Assembly (NCBI GenBank): GCA_050257855.1
Contig: JBLMXQ010000011.1
Location: forward strand, 1 to 64,000
Direction: 5' to 3'
Length of the DNA stretch: 64,000 nucleotides
DNA from: JBLMXQ01 sp050257855
GTDB taxonomy: Bacteria; Acidobacteriota; Vicinamibacteria; Vicinamibacterales; CAVVIG01
The notes under the pieces are model-generated. The model did not search any database. It was given only the letters and a program-made list of their open reading frames with translations, and was not told where the DNA came from. Positions within the stretch are counted from its first letter, which is position 1; each line of letters starts with the position of its first letter. Shown in pieces: positions 38,178 to 47,972 of the stretch. Both the position numbers and the translations under genes were made by a program.

Positions 38178-40394
38178 GTGTGCCGGTTTCGTCGCGCCGC
38201 GCTGGTCGCGGTGCTGGCTGCCTGTGCGGTCGTGCCGCTCGGGGCCGCCGTGTTTGGAATGGTTCGAGGGGTCGTCCACGACCCGCAGCATCGCCCGGTT
38301 CCGGGCGCCACGGTGACGCTGCAGGCGCGCACGTCCGCGTGGCAGCAGGTCGAGGTGAGCGACTCGAGCGGGAGCTTCACGTTCACCGCGGTCCCGGTCG
38401 GTGACTACACGATCACGGTCGCGCTGGACGGATTCACGACCGTGCGGCAGGACATCACGGTCGTGTCGGGCGCCGCGCCCGTGCTGCACATCCCGCTCGA
38501 GCTCGCGGGCGTCGCCCAGTCGGTCACCGTCTCGGCCCGTCCGGAGCCGGCGGAGGTCGGCTCGATGACGCCGACGACCCTGGTCGATCGGGCGGACGTT
38601 GCGCGGACGCCCGGCGCGGATCGCACGAACAGCCTCGCGGCGGTCACTGCGTTCGTGCCCGGCGCCTACGCCACCCACGATCAGCTGCACCTGCGGGGCG
38701 GGCACCAGGTGACCTGGCTCGTCGACGGCGTGCCGGTGCCGAACACCAACATCGCGAGCAACGTCGGCCCGCAGTTCGATCCCAAGGACATCGACTACAT
38801 GGAGGTGCAGCGCGGCAGCTACAGCGCCGAGTACGGCGACCGCACGTACGGCGTGTTCAACGTCGTGCCGCGCACCGGGTTCGAGCGCGACCGCGAAGCC
38901 GAAGTCGTCGCGAGCGCCGGCAGCTTCTACCAGACCAACGATCAGTTCAGCATCGGCAGCCACACCAGGCGCTTCGCCTACTACGCCAGCGCGAACTTCA
39001 ACCGCAGCGACCTCGGGCTCGAGACCCCGGTTCCCGAGGTCGCACACGACCGCCAGGCCGGCGGCGGCGGCTTCACCTCGCTCGTCTTCAACGTGACGCC
39101 GTCCAGCCAGCTCCGTCTGGTGGCTTCGGCGCGAGGCGACCGGTACCAGATTCCGACCGGGCCGGAGGAGCGCGCTGCCGGCATTGCCGACGACGAGCAC
39201 GAAGCCGATGCGTTCGTGAACGTGTCGTGGGTGCGCACGTTCAGGAAGGGAATACTGCTGACCGTCTCGCCGTTCTACCACTACAACTCGGCGAACTACG
39301 AGGGGGGGCCTCGGGACCCGACCAGCACGGTCGACGAGCGGTCGTCGCACTACGCGGGCGCGCAGGCCACGCTCGAGGCCGCGGTCGGCCGCCACGAGGT
39401 GCAGGCCGGCTTCTACGGCTTCCGGCAGCACGACGATCAGCGATTCGCCGTCACGTACCAGGAGCGGAGCCAGCCCGATCTCGCGGCGCGCGAGCAGCCG
39501 GCGGGGCACCTGGAGGCAGTGTTCCTGCAGGACCGGTTCCGCGCAGCCTCGTGGCTGACGCTCACCGGCGGCGTCCGCCAGACGCACTTCGCGGGAGGGC
39601 TGGCCGAGAACGCGACCAGCCCGCGCGTCGGCGCGTCCGTGCCGCTTCCGCGCGTCGGCTGGGTCGTGCGCGGGTTCTACGGCCGGTTCTACCAGGCGCC
39701 GCCGCTCGATACCGCGTCGGGCCCCCTGCTGCAGTTCGTCACCCGCGAGAGCCTCGGGTTCGTCCCGCTGCGGGGCGAGCGCGACGAGGAGTACCAGGTC
39801 GGGATTACGGCGCCGATCCGGGGATGGGCGCTCGACGTCGACCGGTTCCAGACCAACGCGAGGAACTTCTTCGACCACAACCCGGTCGGTAACTCGAACG
39901 TCTTCTTTCCGCTGACGATCGCGCACGCGCGCATCCGGGGGTTGGAGGGAACGCTTCGATCGCCGCGGACGTGGCAGCGCCTCCAGGTGCACGCGGCCTA
40001 CTCCTTCCAGCATGCCGAGGGCCGCGGCGCCGTCACCGGCGGGCTGACGGACTTCGAGCCGCCGGAGGACGGCTACTTTCCGCTCGATCACGATCAGCGG
40101 CACACGCTCAGCGCCGGCTTCAGCGCGACGGCGGCTCACGGGGTGCAGGTCGGCGGCACGCTCTACTACGGCTCCGGCTTTCCCGACGACGACACGGGCG
40201 CGTACCTGGCGGGCCACACGACGGTCGATCTGTCGGTGGGGAAGGACCTGACCGACACCCTCTCGGCGACCTTGAACGTGCTGAACGCGACCAACCGTCA
40301 TGTGCTCATCGACAACAGCCTGACGTTCGGCGGCACGCACTACAACAACCCGCGCGAGCTGTACGTCGAGGTGCGCTACCGCTTTCACTACTGA
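38178..40394 (+). CDS. TonB-dependent receptor with N-terminal carboxypeptidase-regulatory-like domain
   Basis: 738 residues. Signal peptide (about 1-25); a carboxypeptidase-regulatory-like domain about 26-110 (VRGVVHDPQHRPVPGATVTLQ, GDYTITVALDGF); plug domain with HLRGGHQVTWLVDGVPVPN and the MEVQRGSYSAEYGDRTYGVFNVV block; then a beta-barrel ending in VEVRYRFHY with terminal aromatic. It imports a ligand across the outer membrane using TonB energy. Ligand unknown; the metal-type protein upstream hints at a metal chelate. GTG 38178 follows GGGAGGGAG, a strong ribosome site, with no better start. Confidence 0.9.
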   Translation: MCRFRRAALVAVLAACAVVPLGAAVFGMVRGVVHDPQHRPVPGATVTLQARTSAWQQVEVSDSSGSFTFTAVPVGDYTITVALDGFTTVRQDITVVSGAAPVLHIPLELAGVAQSVTVSARPEPAEVGSMTPTTLVDRADVARTPGADRTNSLAAVTAFVPGAYATHDQLHLRGGHQVTWLVDGVPVPNTNIASNVGPQFDPKDIDYMEVQRGSYSAEYGDRTYGVFNVVPRTGFERDREAEVVASAGSFYQTNDQFSIGSHTRRFAYYASANFNRSDLGLETPVPEVAHDRQAGGGGFTSLVFNVTPSSQLRLVASARGDRYQIPTGPEERAAGIADDEHEADAFVNVSWVRTFRKGILLTVSPFYHYNSANYEGGPRDPTSTVDERSSHYAGAQATLEAAVGRHEVQAGFYGFRQHDDQRFAVTYQERSQPDLAAREQPAGHLEAVFLQDRFRAASWLTLTGGVRQTHFAGGLAENATSPRVGASVPLPRVGWVVRGFYGRFYQAPPLDTASGPLLQFVTRESLGFVPLRGERDEEYQVGITAPIRGWALDVDRFQTNARNFFDHNPVGNSNVFFPLTIAHARIRGLEGTLRSPRTWQRLQVHAAYSFQHAEGRGAVTGGLTDFEPPEDGYFPLDHDQRHTLSAGFSATAAHGVQVGGTLYYGSGFPDDDTGAYLAGHTTVDLSVGKDLTDTLSATLNVLNATNRHVLIDNSLTFGGTHYNNPRELYVEVRYRFHY

Positions 40395-40436
40395 TCGACG
40401 CGGGCGGGCGAGAGTACGGGCGGGAGCGCGCGGGTT

Positions 40437-40460
40437 GCGCCGCCGCGCGGGGGCGGGGCC
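40437..40460. repeat. Degenerate third copy of the hairpin repeat
   Basis: 24 bases matching the reverse complement of the 13521-13692 element at 21 positions (GCGCC..CGCGCGGGGG.GGGGCC), in the 180-bp spacer between the TonB receptor and the cytochrome c gene. Confidence 0.4.
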
Positions 40461-40525
40461 GGCACGCCAGGCATGATGTCCGGGTCGTATGACAAACGGT
40501 GACACCCGGCCCGCGCCAAAGTCGA

Positions 40526-40531
40526 TAAAAT
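40526..40531 (+). promoter_or_regulatory. -10 box of the small cytochrome c gene
   Basis: TAAAAT in an A/T-rich patch, 43 bases before ATG 40575; the leader contains a strong GAGGAGGG ribosome site at 40563-40570. Confidence 0.45.
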
Positions 40532-40574
40532 ATTCGGGCTCGTTTGTAGGTGTTTGTTGAGTGAGGAGGGTCGA

Positions 40575-40991
40575 ATGCGCGGAAAGTCGGGATGGCTGGC
40601 GCTGGGCGCCGCGGCCGCATTTGTCGTTGCTGTCGTTGCCAGCGAGCCGCCGCCGGATTCGTACGTCAAGAACATGAAGGAAACCGCGGCGGCCTCCAAG
40701 AGCTTGAAGGAGAACGTCGAGGGGAAGAACTGGAACGGCGCCGCCAAGGACGCGGCGACGCTGAAGGAGTTGTTCCAGAACACGCAGGACTTCTGGTCGA
40801 AGCGCAACGCCGAGGACGCCATCACGCAGGCGAAGAAGGGCGAAGCCGCGGCCGGCGACGTCGAGAAGGCCGCGATGGCCAAGAACGAGCAGGGCGTGCT
40901 CGATGCTCAGAAGTCGTTGAACATGACCTGCAAGACCTGCCACGACGCGCATCGCGAACGGATGCCGGACGGCACGTCGCAGATCAAGTAG
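40575..40991 (+). CDS. Small periplasmic cytochrome c with C-terminal CxxCH (cytochrome c-prime-like)
   Basis: 138 residues: signal peptide (about 1-22), a Lys/Ala/Glu-rich helical body and a single C-terminal haem site CKTCHDAHRERMPDG near residue 119. A haem motif at the C-terminal end of a four-helix bundle is the plan of cytochrome c-prime/c556-type proteins. It could carry electrons or bind small gases. It converges on the DUF5777 barrel gene; a large inverted repeat separates the two. ATG 40575 is preceded by GAGGAGGG. Confidence 0.85.
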   Translation: MRGKSGWLALGAAAAFVVAVVASEPPPDSYVKNMKETAAASKSLKENVEGKNWNGAAKDAATLKELFQNTQDFWSKRNAEDAITQAKKGEAAAGDVEKAAMAKNEQGVLDAQKSLNMTCKTCHDAHRERMPDGTSQIK

Positions 40992-41047
40992 CCTCGATGG
41001 CGGGGCGCTCACCGTCCCCGCCTCGTCCGAGGAATCCGAGACCTGCG

Positions 41048-41106
41048 ATTGAGGATCTGAGATCTGAAAATTACCGAACCCGGTGCCAGATCTCAGATTC
41101 TCAAAT
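41048..41106. terminator. Bidirectional hairpin between converging genes, built from heptads
   Basis: Left arm 41048-41066 and right arm 41087-41106 pair over 19 positions with one mismatch and one bulge, around a 20-base loop. Each arm is itself made of drifting 7-mers (GAGGATC, TGAGATC; AGATCTC, AGATTCT, CAAATCT). Confidence 0.6.
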
Positions 41107-41120
41107 CTCCGATTCCCACG

Positions 41121-41948
41121 TCAGTAGAATTTCCTCGAAATATTGAATCCGATATACCAGTCGCTGCTCGAGGTCCCGCCGCGAGCGATCTGCCCCGTGG
41201 TCGTGGCAAACGAGTCCGAGAAGTTGATCTGGAAGACGTGGCCGCCGACGCGCTTCTCGAGCGCGAAGCCGCCGTGGCTCACGCCGGGCCGGTAGCCGGC
41301 GGCGCGCGGCGCGAACTCGCCCACCACGTAGAGCGTCGGCCGGATGCGGAGCCGTGCGCCGAGCCCGACGAAGAACGTGTCCCGCACCGGCTCCCCGGCC
41401 AGGCGATGGACGTTGCTGTGGTGCACCCAGATCGGCTCGGCGTAGAACGCCGCATGCGTGCTCACCGTCCTCGAGACGATGGCGCCGAGCGAGGGTGAGT
41501 ACTCGTCGCGGAAGTTGTTCGTGCCCTCGACCGACACGAGCGCCGACACGTCGAAGGGCAGGCCCTGGTCCTGCCGCACGGCGCCGTACTGACCGAAGAA
41601 CTCGATCGTCTTGTCGCTCGTGCGGTGAATGCCGATCTGCCCGTTCGGCACGATGCCGAACCGGTACTCGAGGCCGATCTGCGCGCCCGAGTCGAGGCCG
41701 AAGAGATCGCCGGCGAGGTCGCCGAAGCTGCCGTCGCCGAGCGGCCGCGTGAACCGGTGCGTCACCCGGAACGCGCTGCCGAACCGGGGCAGGCGCAGTC
41801 CGGTGGGAAGGCTGACGAGCGTGAAATCCGGCTGCGCCGGCTTGAGCACGGCGTCGTCGTTGTCGGGAGCGTCCTGCGCGTGCGCCGACGGGGCGCACAC
41901 GATCGAGAGAAGGCTGACGATGAGAAGCGACACGCGGAGACGAAGCAT
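41121..41948 (-). CDS. DUF5777 family outer-membrane beta-barrel protein
   Basis: 275 residues: signal peptide ending at AHAQD (about residue 25), then alternating amphipathic strands (GAQIGLEYRFGIVPNGQIGIHR, TIEFFGQYGAVRQ) ending in WYIGFNISRKFY with terminal aromatic. This is the pattern of DUF5777, an uncharacterised barrel often near cytochromes. ATG 41948 is preceded by a GG-N10-GC sigma-54 promoter at 41961-41976 and by two dyads. The gene just upstream encodes an NtrC-type activator, so expression is likely switched by that regulator. Confidence 0.82.
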   Translation of the reverse strand: MLRLRVSLLIVSLLSIVCAPSAHAQDAPDNDDAVLKPAQPDFTLVSLPTGLRLPRFGSAFRVTHRFTRPLGDGSFGDLAGDLFGLDSGAQIGLEYRFGIVPNGQIGIHRTSDKTIEFFGQYGAVRQDQGLPFDVSALVSVEGTNNFRDEYSPSLGAIVSRTVSTHAAFYAEPIWVHHSNVHRLAGEPVRDTFFVGLGARLRIRPTLYVVGEFAPRAAGYRPGVSHGGFALEKRVGGHVFQINFSDSFATTTGQIARGGTSSSDWYIGFNISRKFY

Positions 41949-41960
41949 GGGCGCCCAGAT

Positions 41961-41976
41961 GGCAAGGGCGATGCCG
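41961..41976 (-). promoter_or_regulatory. Sigma-54 promoter of the DUF5777 gene
   Basis: On the minus strand: GGCAT at 41971-41975 and TTGC at 41962-41965, giving GG-N10-GC with the TTGC of the -12 element intact. Transcription would start about 12 bases on, almost at ATG 41948. Confidence 0.6.
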
Positions 41977-42018
41977 TCGCGGCGCGGAGGACACACGGGA
42001 TGGAAAGGGCACAAAGGA

Positions 42019-42039
42019 AAGGCACATCGAGCGTGCCTT
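42019..42039. promoter_or_regulatory. Dyad AAGGCAC-N7-GTGCCTT, possible activator site
   Basis: Seven-base arms at 42019-42025 and 42033-42039 about 60 bases upstream of the sigma-54 promoter. Part of it lies in a GGGCACAAAGGAA tract also seen before aceF, so it may be repeat-derived. Confidence 0.35.
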
Positions 42040-42068
42040 CCGCCGGCGGGCGCCGGAGGCGGCGGCGC

Positions 42069-42091
42069 GCGGTTACCGAACGGGTAACCGC
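42069..42091. promoter_or_regulatory. Perfect dyad GCGGTTACC-N5-GGTAACCGC: enhancer site or terminator
   Basis: Nine-base arms, centred about 115 bases upstream of the sigma-54 promoter and 12 bases after the regulator gene stop. The position suits an upstream activating sequence for the NtrC-type protein; it could equally end the regulator transcript. Confidence 0.5.
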
Positions 42092-42103
42092 TTACGTCGC
42101 GTG

Positions 42104-43477
<1,374 letters not shown>

Positions 43478-45265
43478 TTAGACGCTCGCAGCCGCCTCGC
43501 GGTGCGCGGGCGCGCTGACGGGGAACTCGAGGCGAATCTCGGTGCCGCGGCCGGGCGCGCTCGCGACGCCGATCGTGCCGCCCAGCCCCTCGACGATGTT
43601 CTTGGCGATCGCGAGGCCGAGCCCGGTGCCGCCGCGCTTCGTCGTGAAATACGGCTCGAAGACCCGGGGCAGATCCGCCGGCGCGATCCCGACGCCCCGG
43701 TCGGCGATGACGATGGCCGCGCGATCGCCGCCTGCGTGCGTCCGCAGTGTGACGAGCGCCGGCTCCCCCCCGCCGGGTGCGACCGCGGCCGCGGCGGCGC
43801 CGGCGGCGGCGTGGCGCGCGTTGACCAGCATGTTGACCAGCGCGAGGCGCAGGCGCTCGGGATCGGTGCTGAGCAGGGGCATGGCCGGGTCGATCTCGAC
43901 GCGGATCGCGGGGCCGGATCCGGACGCCTGCGCGGCCAGGGCGGACTCGCGGCACAACGCGTTGAGATCGGCCGGCCTGACGTCGAAGGCGATCGGCCGC
44001 GCGAAATCGAGCACGTCGTTCACCAGCCGGTTGAGGCGCACGACCTCCTCGTCGATGTCGGCCGCCGCCTCGTGCGCCTCCGCCGACGTCACCTCGCTCC
44101 GCCGCAGCCCGTGCAGCGAGGCCTTGATGATCATCAGCGGATTCCGAATCTCGTGGGCGATCACGGTGGACAGCCGTCCGAGCGACGACAGCCGCTCCTT
44201 CTGCGCCATCGCGAGCTGGAAGCGGGCGACCGATTCGGTGAGCGTGTTGAACGTCGAGGCGAGGAGCCGCGCGTCCTCGTCGTCCCAGCGGCTGTGCCGG
44301 AGGACGATCTTCCGCGTCAGATCGCCGGTGGCGGCGACGTCGCGCATCGCAGCCGTGATCGCGGCGAGCGGCCGCGTAATGGTCCGGGCGACGGCGAAGC
44401 TGAGAATGGTCGCCACCAGGACGGCGACGATCGCCGTGACCGCCAGGCCGGCGTGGATGGCGCGCAGCGAAGCGAGCTGCTCGGTGCGCGACCGGAGCAC
44501 CAGCGCCACCGCGCGGCTCGCGCTCCGGCCGGGCTCGAGCGGCCGCGGGAACACGACGTAGTCCTCGGCGCCGACCCGCAGGCTCGAGACGCCGGTCGTC
44601 CGCAGGCCGGCGGCCAGACCGGCGGCAGAGGACGAGGGCAGCGTCGACGCCAGGATGCGGCCGTCCATCCCGAACGCGATGTCGCTGCCGGTGATCCGTT
44701 TCAGCTGCGCCGCCATTGCCCCGTCCAGCAGGAAGCCGGCGTTCAGGGTGCCCAGGATGTCCGGGTGCGCGACGCCGACGACGATCGGCACGCTGACGAG
44801 CTGCAGCATCCCGTCGGGGCGCGGCAGCACGACCGAGCCGACGCGGCCCGCGAGCGCGCCCCGCACCGTCGGCTGCATCGACAGGTCGGCGGCCGCCGGA
44901 TGCGACGCGCCGGCGCTGGCGAGCACCAGGCCCTTGTCGTTGGTGATGACGAGCAGGTTCGACTCGAGCTGCTCCTGATACCCGCTGGCGACGTCCTGCA
45001 CGGTCGCCGGGTCGTTCGTGTCCACCGCCGCCTTCAGCTTGGGCGCATCGGCGATGAGCTCGGCCATGCGCGTGAAGGTGGCGATCCGGGTCGTGCTCAG
45101 TTGATCGACGAGGGCGCCGGCCGCCTCGATGTCCCGCTTCAGCGCGGATTCGGCCTCCTGCGTCACGCGCACGTTCACGAGATAGATCGCGACGGCAATC
45201 GACAGCACCGCGAGCAGCGCGCTGGCCAGGAAGATCCGGCTCCGCAGCGAGGAGAGCAGCATCAT
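43478..45265 (-). CDS. Membrane sensor histidine kinase of the copper-protein/porin module
   Basis: 595 residues. TM1 about 8-30, a periplasmic Cache-like sensor about 35-265 (LESNLLVITNDKGLVLASAGA), TM2 about 271-295, HAMP about 296-350, HisKA with His371 (VIAHEIRNP), and HATPase with NMLVNARHAAA, DRGVGIA and GGTGLGLAIAKN. It senses an unknown periplasmic signal and phosphorylates the NtrC-type regulator encoded next. ATG 45265 overlaps the stop of the blue-copper gene (ATGA), so kinase output is tied to expression of the envelope proteins upstream. Confidence 0.93.
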   Translation of the reverse strand: MMLLSSLRSRIFLASALLAVLSIAVAIYLVNVRVTQEAESALKRDIEAAGALVDQLSTTRIATFTRMAELIADAPKLKAAVDTNDPATVQDVASGYQEQLESNLLVITNDKGLVLASAGASHPAAADLSMQPTVRGALAGRVGSVVLPRPDGMLQLVSVPIVVGVAHPDILGTLNAGFLLDGAMAAQLKRITGSDIAFGMDGRILASTLPSSSAAGLAAGLRTTGVSSLRVGAEDYVVFPRPLEPGRSASRAVALVLRSRTEQLASLRAIHAGLAVTAIVAVLVATILSFAVARTITRPLAAITAAMRDVAATGDLTRKIVLRHSRWDDEDARLLASTFNTLTESVARFQLAMAQKERLSSLGRLSTVIAHEIRNPLMIIKASLHGLRRSEVTSAEAHEAAADIDEEVVRLNRLVNDVLDFARPIAFDVRPADLNALCRESALAAQASGSGPAIRVEIDPAMPLLSTDPERLRLALVNMLVNARHAAAGAAAAAVAPGGGEPALVTLRTHAGGDRAAIVIADRGVGIAPADLPRVFEPYFTTKRGGTGLGLAIAKNIVEGLGGTIGVASAPGRGTEIRLEFPVSAPAHREAAASV

Positions 45266-45951
45266 CGCACCGTGAAGTCGGCCTCGGCGACGCCCCCCTC
45301 CGACACGGTCACCTGCCGGGGGGCCGACGTCACCCCTTCGTTCCACGCGACGACCGAGTACGAGCCGGCCGGCACGTTGTCGATATGGTAGCGCCCGTCG
45401 TCGTCGGTCACGGCAAAGAACGGATGGCTGAAGACGAGGATGAACGCGTTCATGTGCGAGTGGATGTCGCAGAACACCCGCACGATGCCGGGGCGGTCGA
45501 ACCGGACCGACTTCGACCTGCCGGCCGCGTAGCGTCCCAGATCGAACCGCGCCGGCTTCGAGAGGGAGAAGACGTTGTGGTAGATGCGGTCGGAGTTCGG
45601 GAAGTCGACGACCGTGCCGGTCGTGATCGCGAGCACGTGCGGATAGAACGTCTCGTTGCGCTGGTTGATGGTCGCGTGCCCGGGCTCGGTCTGCTCGAAG
45701 GCACCGCGCGGTGCCGACTCGAGGTAGACGACCGATCGCGAGCGGTCCGGAACGTCGCGCGTCTCCGGGGCGCCGAGGCCGGCGACGTTCGGCCGCCGCT
45801 CGACGGGCGGCGGCACGCGCACCAGAGCGACCCGCCCGTGGATGACGCCGGTGCTCGCCAGCGCCTCGACGTCGGCCGCGCCGCCGGACGGCCAGACGGC
45901 CGCGGCGGCTCCGAGCAGCACGAGCGCGCATCCGAGGGCCGTCCGCATCAT
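45262..45951 (-). CDS. Amicyanin-like cupredoxin fused to a carboxypeptidase-regulatory-like domain
   Basis: 229 residues, signal peptide about 1-25. Type-1 copper ligands can be placed: His in IYHNVFSLS, and Cys, His and Met in FCDIHSHMNAF, spaced C-x2-H-x2-M exactly as in amicyanin. After this, FFAVTDDDGRYHIDNVPAGSYSVVAWNEG is a carboxypeptidase-regulatory-like beta-sandwich. Proteins of this design are often labelled methylamine utilization protein, though no methylamine dehydrogenase is present. A periplasmic electron carrier or copper sensor is likely. Its ATG overlaps the porin stop by one base (TGATG), and its stop overlaps the kinase start. Confidence 0.83.
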   Translation of the reverse strand: MMRTALGCALVLLGAAAAVWPSGGAADVEALASTGVIHGRVALVRVPPPVERRPNVAGLGAPETRDVPDRSRSVVYLESAPRGAFEQTEPGHATINQRNETFYPHVLAITTGTVVDFPNSDRIYHNVFSLSKPARFDLGRYAAGRSKSVRFDRPGIVRVFCDIHSHMNAFILVFSHPFFAVTDDDGRYHIDNVPAGSYSVVAWNEGVTSAPRQVTVSEGGVAEADFTVR

Positions 45952-47165
45952 CAGAACCAGAACACCAGCTGGGTGGCGCCGAGGTGTTCGCTCCTGACCC
46001 GTCCGCCGTCGCGGCGGTTGTACTGGTAGGAGATCTTCAGCACGAGATTGCGCTGAAGCGAGTAGCCGCCGCCGACTTCGACGCGCGTGACCGGCGCATC
46101 CCACGTGGCGCGGCCCGCCGTGCCCGTAATCTCGCTGAAGCCGAGGTGGTCGAACCGTGCCGCCGCATAGAGGCCCGGCACGATCCTGTAGCGCCCCTCG
46201 AGCGACGTGGAGAGCGCACTCAGCGGACTGTCGATGAACGGCTGGCGCACGCGCGGCATCGTCCACCGGCTGAGGATCATTTCGGCGCGCACGAGATAGT
46301 AGTCGCGCGAGTATTCGACGTCGGCGCCCCAGGCGGTCTGGACCGAGGCGTCGCCGCCGCTGGCGCCCGGCCCGAGGGCCTGGCGCGCCGCCGTGTCGGC
46401 CGCAAAGGCGCCGCGGGCGGCCGATGCCCCGACGATCAGCCCGGCGAACGGGTGATACGCGACGCGTCCGGCGAGCTGCTTGCCGGAGTTGTCCTCGCGG
46501 AAGAGCGGGTTCGCCGGCGTGCCGGCGGTGACCGACCCGGTGGCGTCGAAGATCGCGCCTTCCGCGTGCAGCTGCACGCCCGTGTCCCAGCGGAACGCGC
46601 TGACGAGCGGCACTCCGTGATCGCCGCCGGAGGCGCCGAGCGAGTAGCTGGCGAGCCATCCGCGCCCGCGCATCTTCAGCAGCTCGTCGGCGTTCGCCGG
46701 GAGCGCGTCGGGCCGAAGCGACGTGAGATATTGATACGCGAGCGGGTAGCCGATCAGCAGGTTGTCGGACGCGTACGTGCGCCGCGCGAACGCGCCGAAG
46801 GTCGGCGGCACGCGGCCGACCTGGATGTCGAACGCACGCGACGCCCACGGGCGCACGCGCAGGTACAACGCGTACGGCTGCGGCGCGTCGAGGTTCTCGG
46901 ACCGGAGGTCGCCCAGCACGGTGACGTGCCGGCCGGCAGCGAGCGCCGCGGTGACCTCCATTCGCAGCAGCCGCAGGGACGAGTGATCGTAGTCCGTGTC
47001 GTTGAAGTACCCCGGATCCACCGGTGCGAACGACGCGGACACGCCGCCGCCGATCGTCAAGTGCCCGTCGCCGAGCACGATCGGCTCGGACGGGAGCGTC
47101 TGCGCGGCGCCGGGAGCGGCGCCGCTCAAGACGGCCGCGAGCGCCGCCAGGATCACGATTCGCAT
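45951..47165 (-). CDS. Outer-membrane porin-like beta-barrel heading the kinase operon
   Basis: 404 residues: signal peptide (cleavage after GAAQT, about residue 22), followed by alternating barrel strands (SLRLLRMEVTAALAAGRHVTVLGDLRSE, RPWASRAFDIQVGRVPP, VTRVEVGGGYSLQRNLVLKISYQYNRR) and terminal VFWF aromatic. No named family recognised beyond porin-like. It is first in an overlapping minus-strand operon: porin, cupredoxin, kinase, regulator. ATG 47165 follows a TATAGT box about 20 bases upstream, which overlaps the -10 of the divergent gene at 47199. Confidence 0.8.
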   Translation of the reverse strand: MRIVILAALAAVLSGAAPGAAQTLPSEPIVLGDGHLTIGGGVSASFAPVDPGYFNDTDYDHSSLRLLRMEVTAALAAGRHVTVLGDLRSENLDAPQPYALYLRVRPWASRAFDIQVGRVPPTFGAFARRTYASDNLLIGYPLAYQYLTSLRPDALPANADELLKMRGRGWLASYSLGASGGDHGVPLVSAFRWDTGVQLHAEGAIFDATGSVTAGTPANPLFREDNSGKQLAGRVAYHPFAGLIVGASAARGAFAADTAARQALGPGASGGDASVQTAWGADVEYSRDYYLVRAEMILSRWTMPRVRQPFIDSPLSALSTSLEGRYRIVPGLYAAARFDHLGFSEITGTAGRATWDAPVTRVEVGGGYSLQRNLVLKISYQYNRRDGGRVRSEHLGATQLVFWF

Positions 47166-47184
47166 GTCTAAGGACGCACTCACC

Positions 47185-47192
47185 ACTATAAT
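47185..47192. promoter_or_regulatory. Shared -10 island ACTATAAT, porin operon / DUF4097-like gene
   Basis: TATAAT (47187-47192) lies six bases before GTG 47199 on the plus strand. Its overlapping complement TATAGT (47185-47190) serves the porin operon on the minus strand. Confidence 0.55.
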
Positions 47193-47198
47193 CGCGCC

Positions 47199-47972
47199 GT
47201 GGCCCGACGCCGCGCGGCCGCCGTCGGATTTCTGCTCGCCGCCCTCGTGCGCACGGCCGGTGCCGCCGAGGTCGTCGACCGTACGTCGCGGGCCGTCGCG
47301 CTCGGCGAACGCACGGCCGTGTTCGTCGATGCGACGATCGCGGATCTGACGATCACCGGTTCCGACCGGCCCGACCTCGCGGTCACCATCGTCCGCCGCG
47401 CGCCGTCGGCCGCCGCGCTCGCCCTGTTTCCGGTCTCGATCGACGAGCGGCCGGACGGCGTCCACATCAGCGTGCTCCAGCAGGACGAGGGGCGCGACGC
47501 CGCGCTCAAGTCCTCGATCACGATCGCGGCGCCGTCGACCGCGACGTTTCGCGCCGTCCGCGTGTTCGAGGGGCGCATCACGCTCACGCACCTCACGGCC
47601 GCGTGCGACGTCGATCTTCGGCGCGGCCCGATCGAGGCCTCCGGCCTGGCCGGACGCATCCGGCTCGAGGCCGGGATCGGCCGCGTGGACGTCAAGGGCT
47701 CCACGCTCGATCCCGGCGGCATGATGCGCCTGCGGGTCTTCAACGGCCTCGTGCGCGTCCGGTTCGCGCGTCCGCCGGCCGTCGGCCGGATCCTGGCCGT
47801 CACACTCAACGGCTCGCTCACCTCGGACATCCCCCTGACGAAGAAAGACCGGTTCGGCCCGCGCTTCGGCGAGACGACACTCGGCACCGCCGACCCGCGC
47901 ACCGATCCCGTCCTCTCGATCGACGTCGTCAAGGGCGACATCGAGATCAAGGTCGAACCAGATAGCGGATGA
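47199..47972 (+). CDS. Secreted DUF4097-like beta-solenoid protein
   Basis: 257 residues: signal peptide about 1-22, then repeated short beta segments (ADLTITGSDRPDLAVTIVRR, CDVDLRRGPIEASGLAGRIRLEAGIGRVDVKGS) like the putative-adhesin DUF4097 fold. Function unknown; such proteins are periplasmic or surface-exposed. The GTG start has TATAAT six bases upstream and no ribosome site, indicating a leaderless message. Its last 26 bases overlap the 3' end of the opposite gene at 47947. Confidence 0.7.
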   Translation: MARRRAAAVGFLLAALVRTAGAAEVVDRTSRAVALGERTAVFVDATIADLTITGSDRPDLAVTIVRRAPSAAALALFPVSIDERPDGVHISVLQQDEGRDAALKSSITIAAPSTATFRAVRVFEGRITLTHLTAACDVDLRRGPIEASGLAGRIRLEAGIGRVDVKGSTLDPGGMMRLRVFNGLVRVRFARPPAVGRILAVTLNGSLTSDIPLTKKDRFGPRFGETTLGTADPRTDPVLSIDVVKGDIEIKVEPDSG

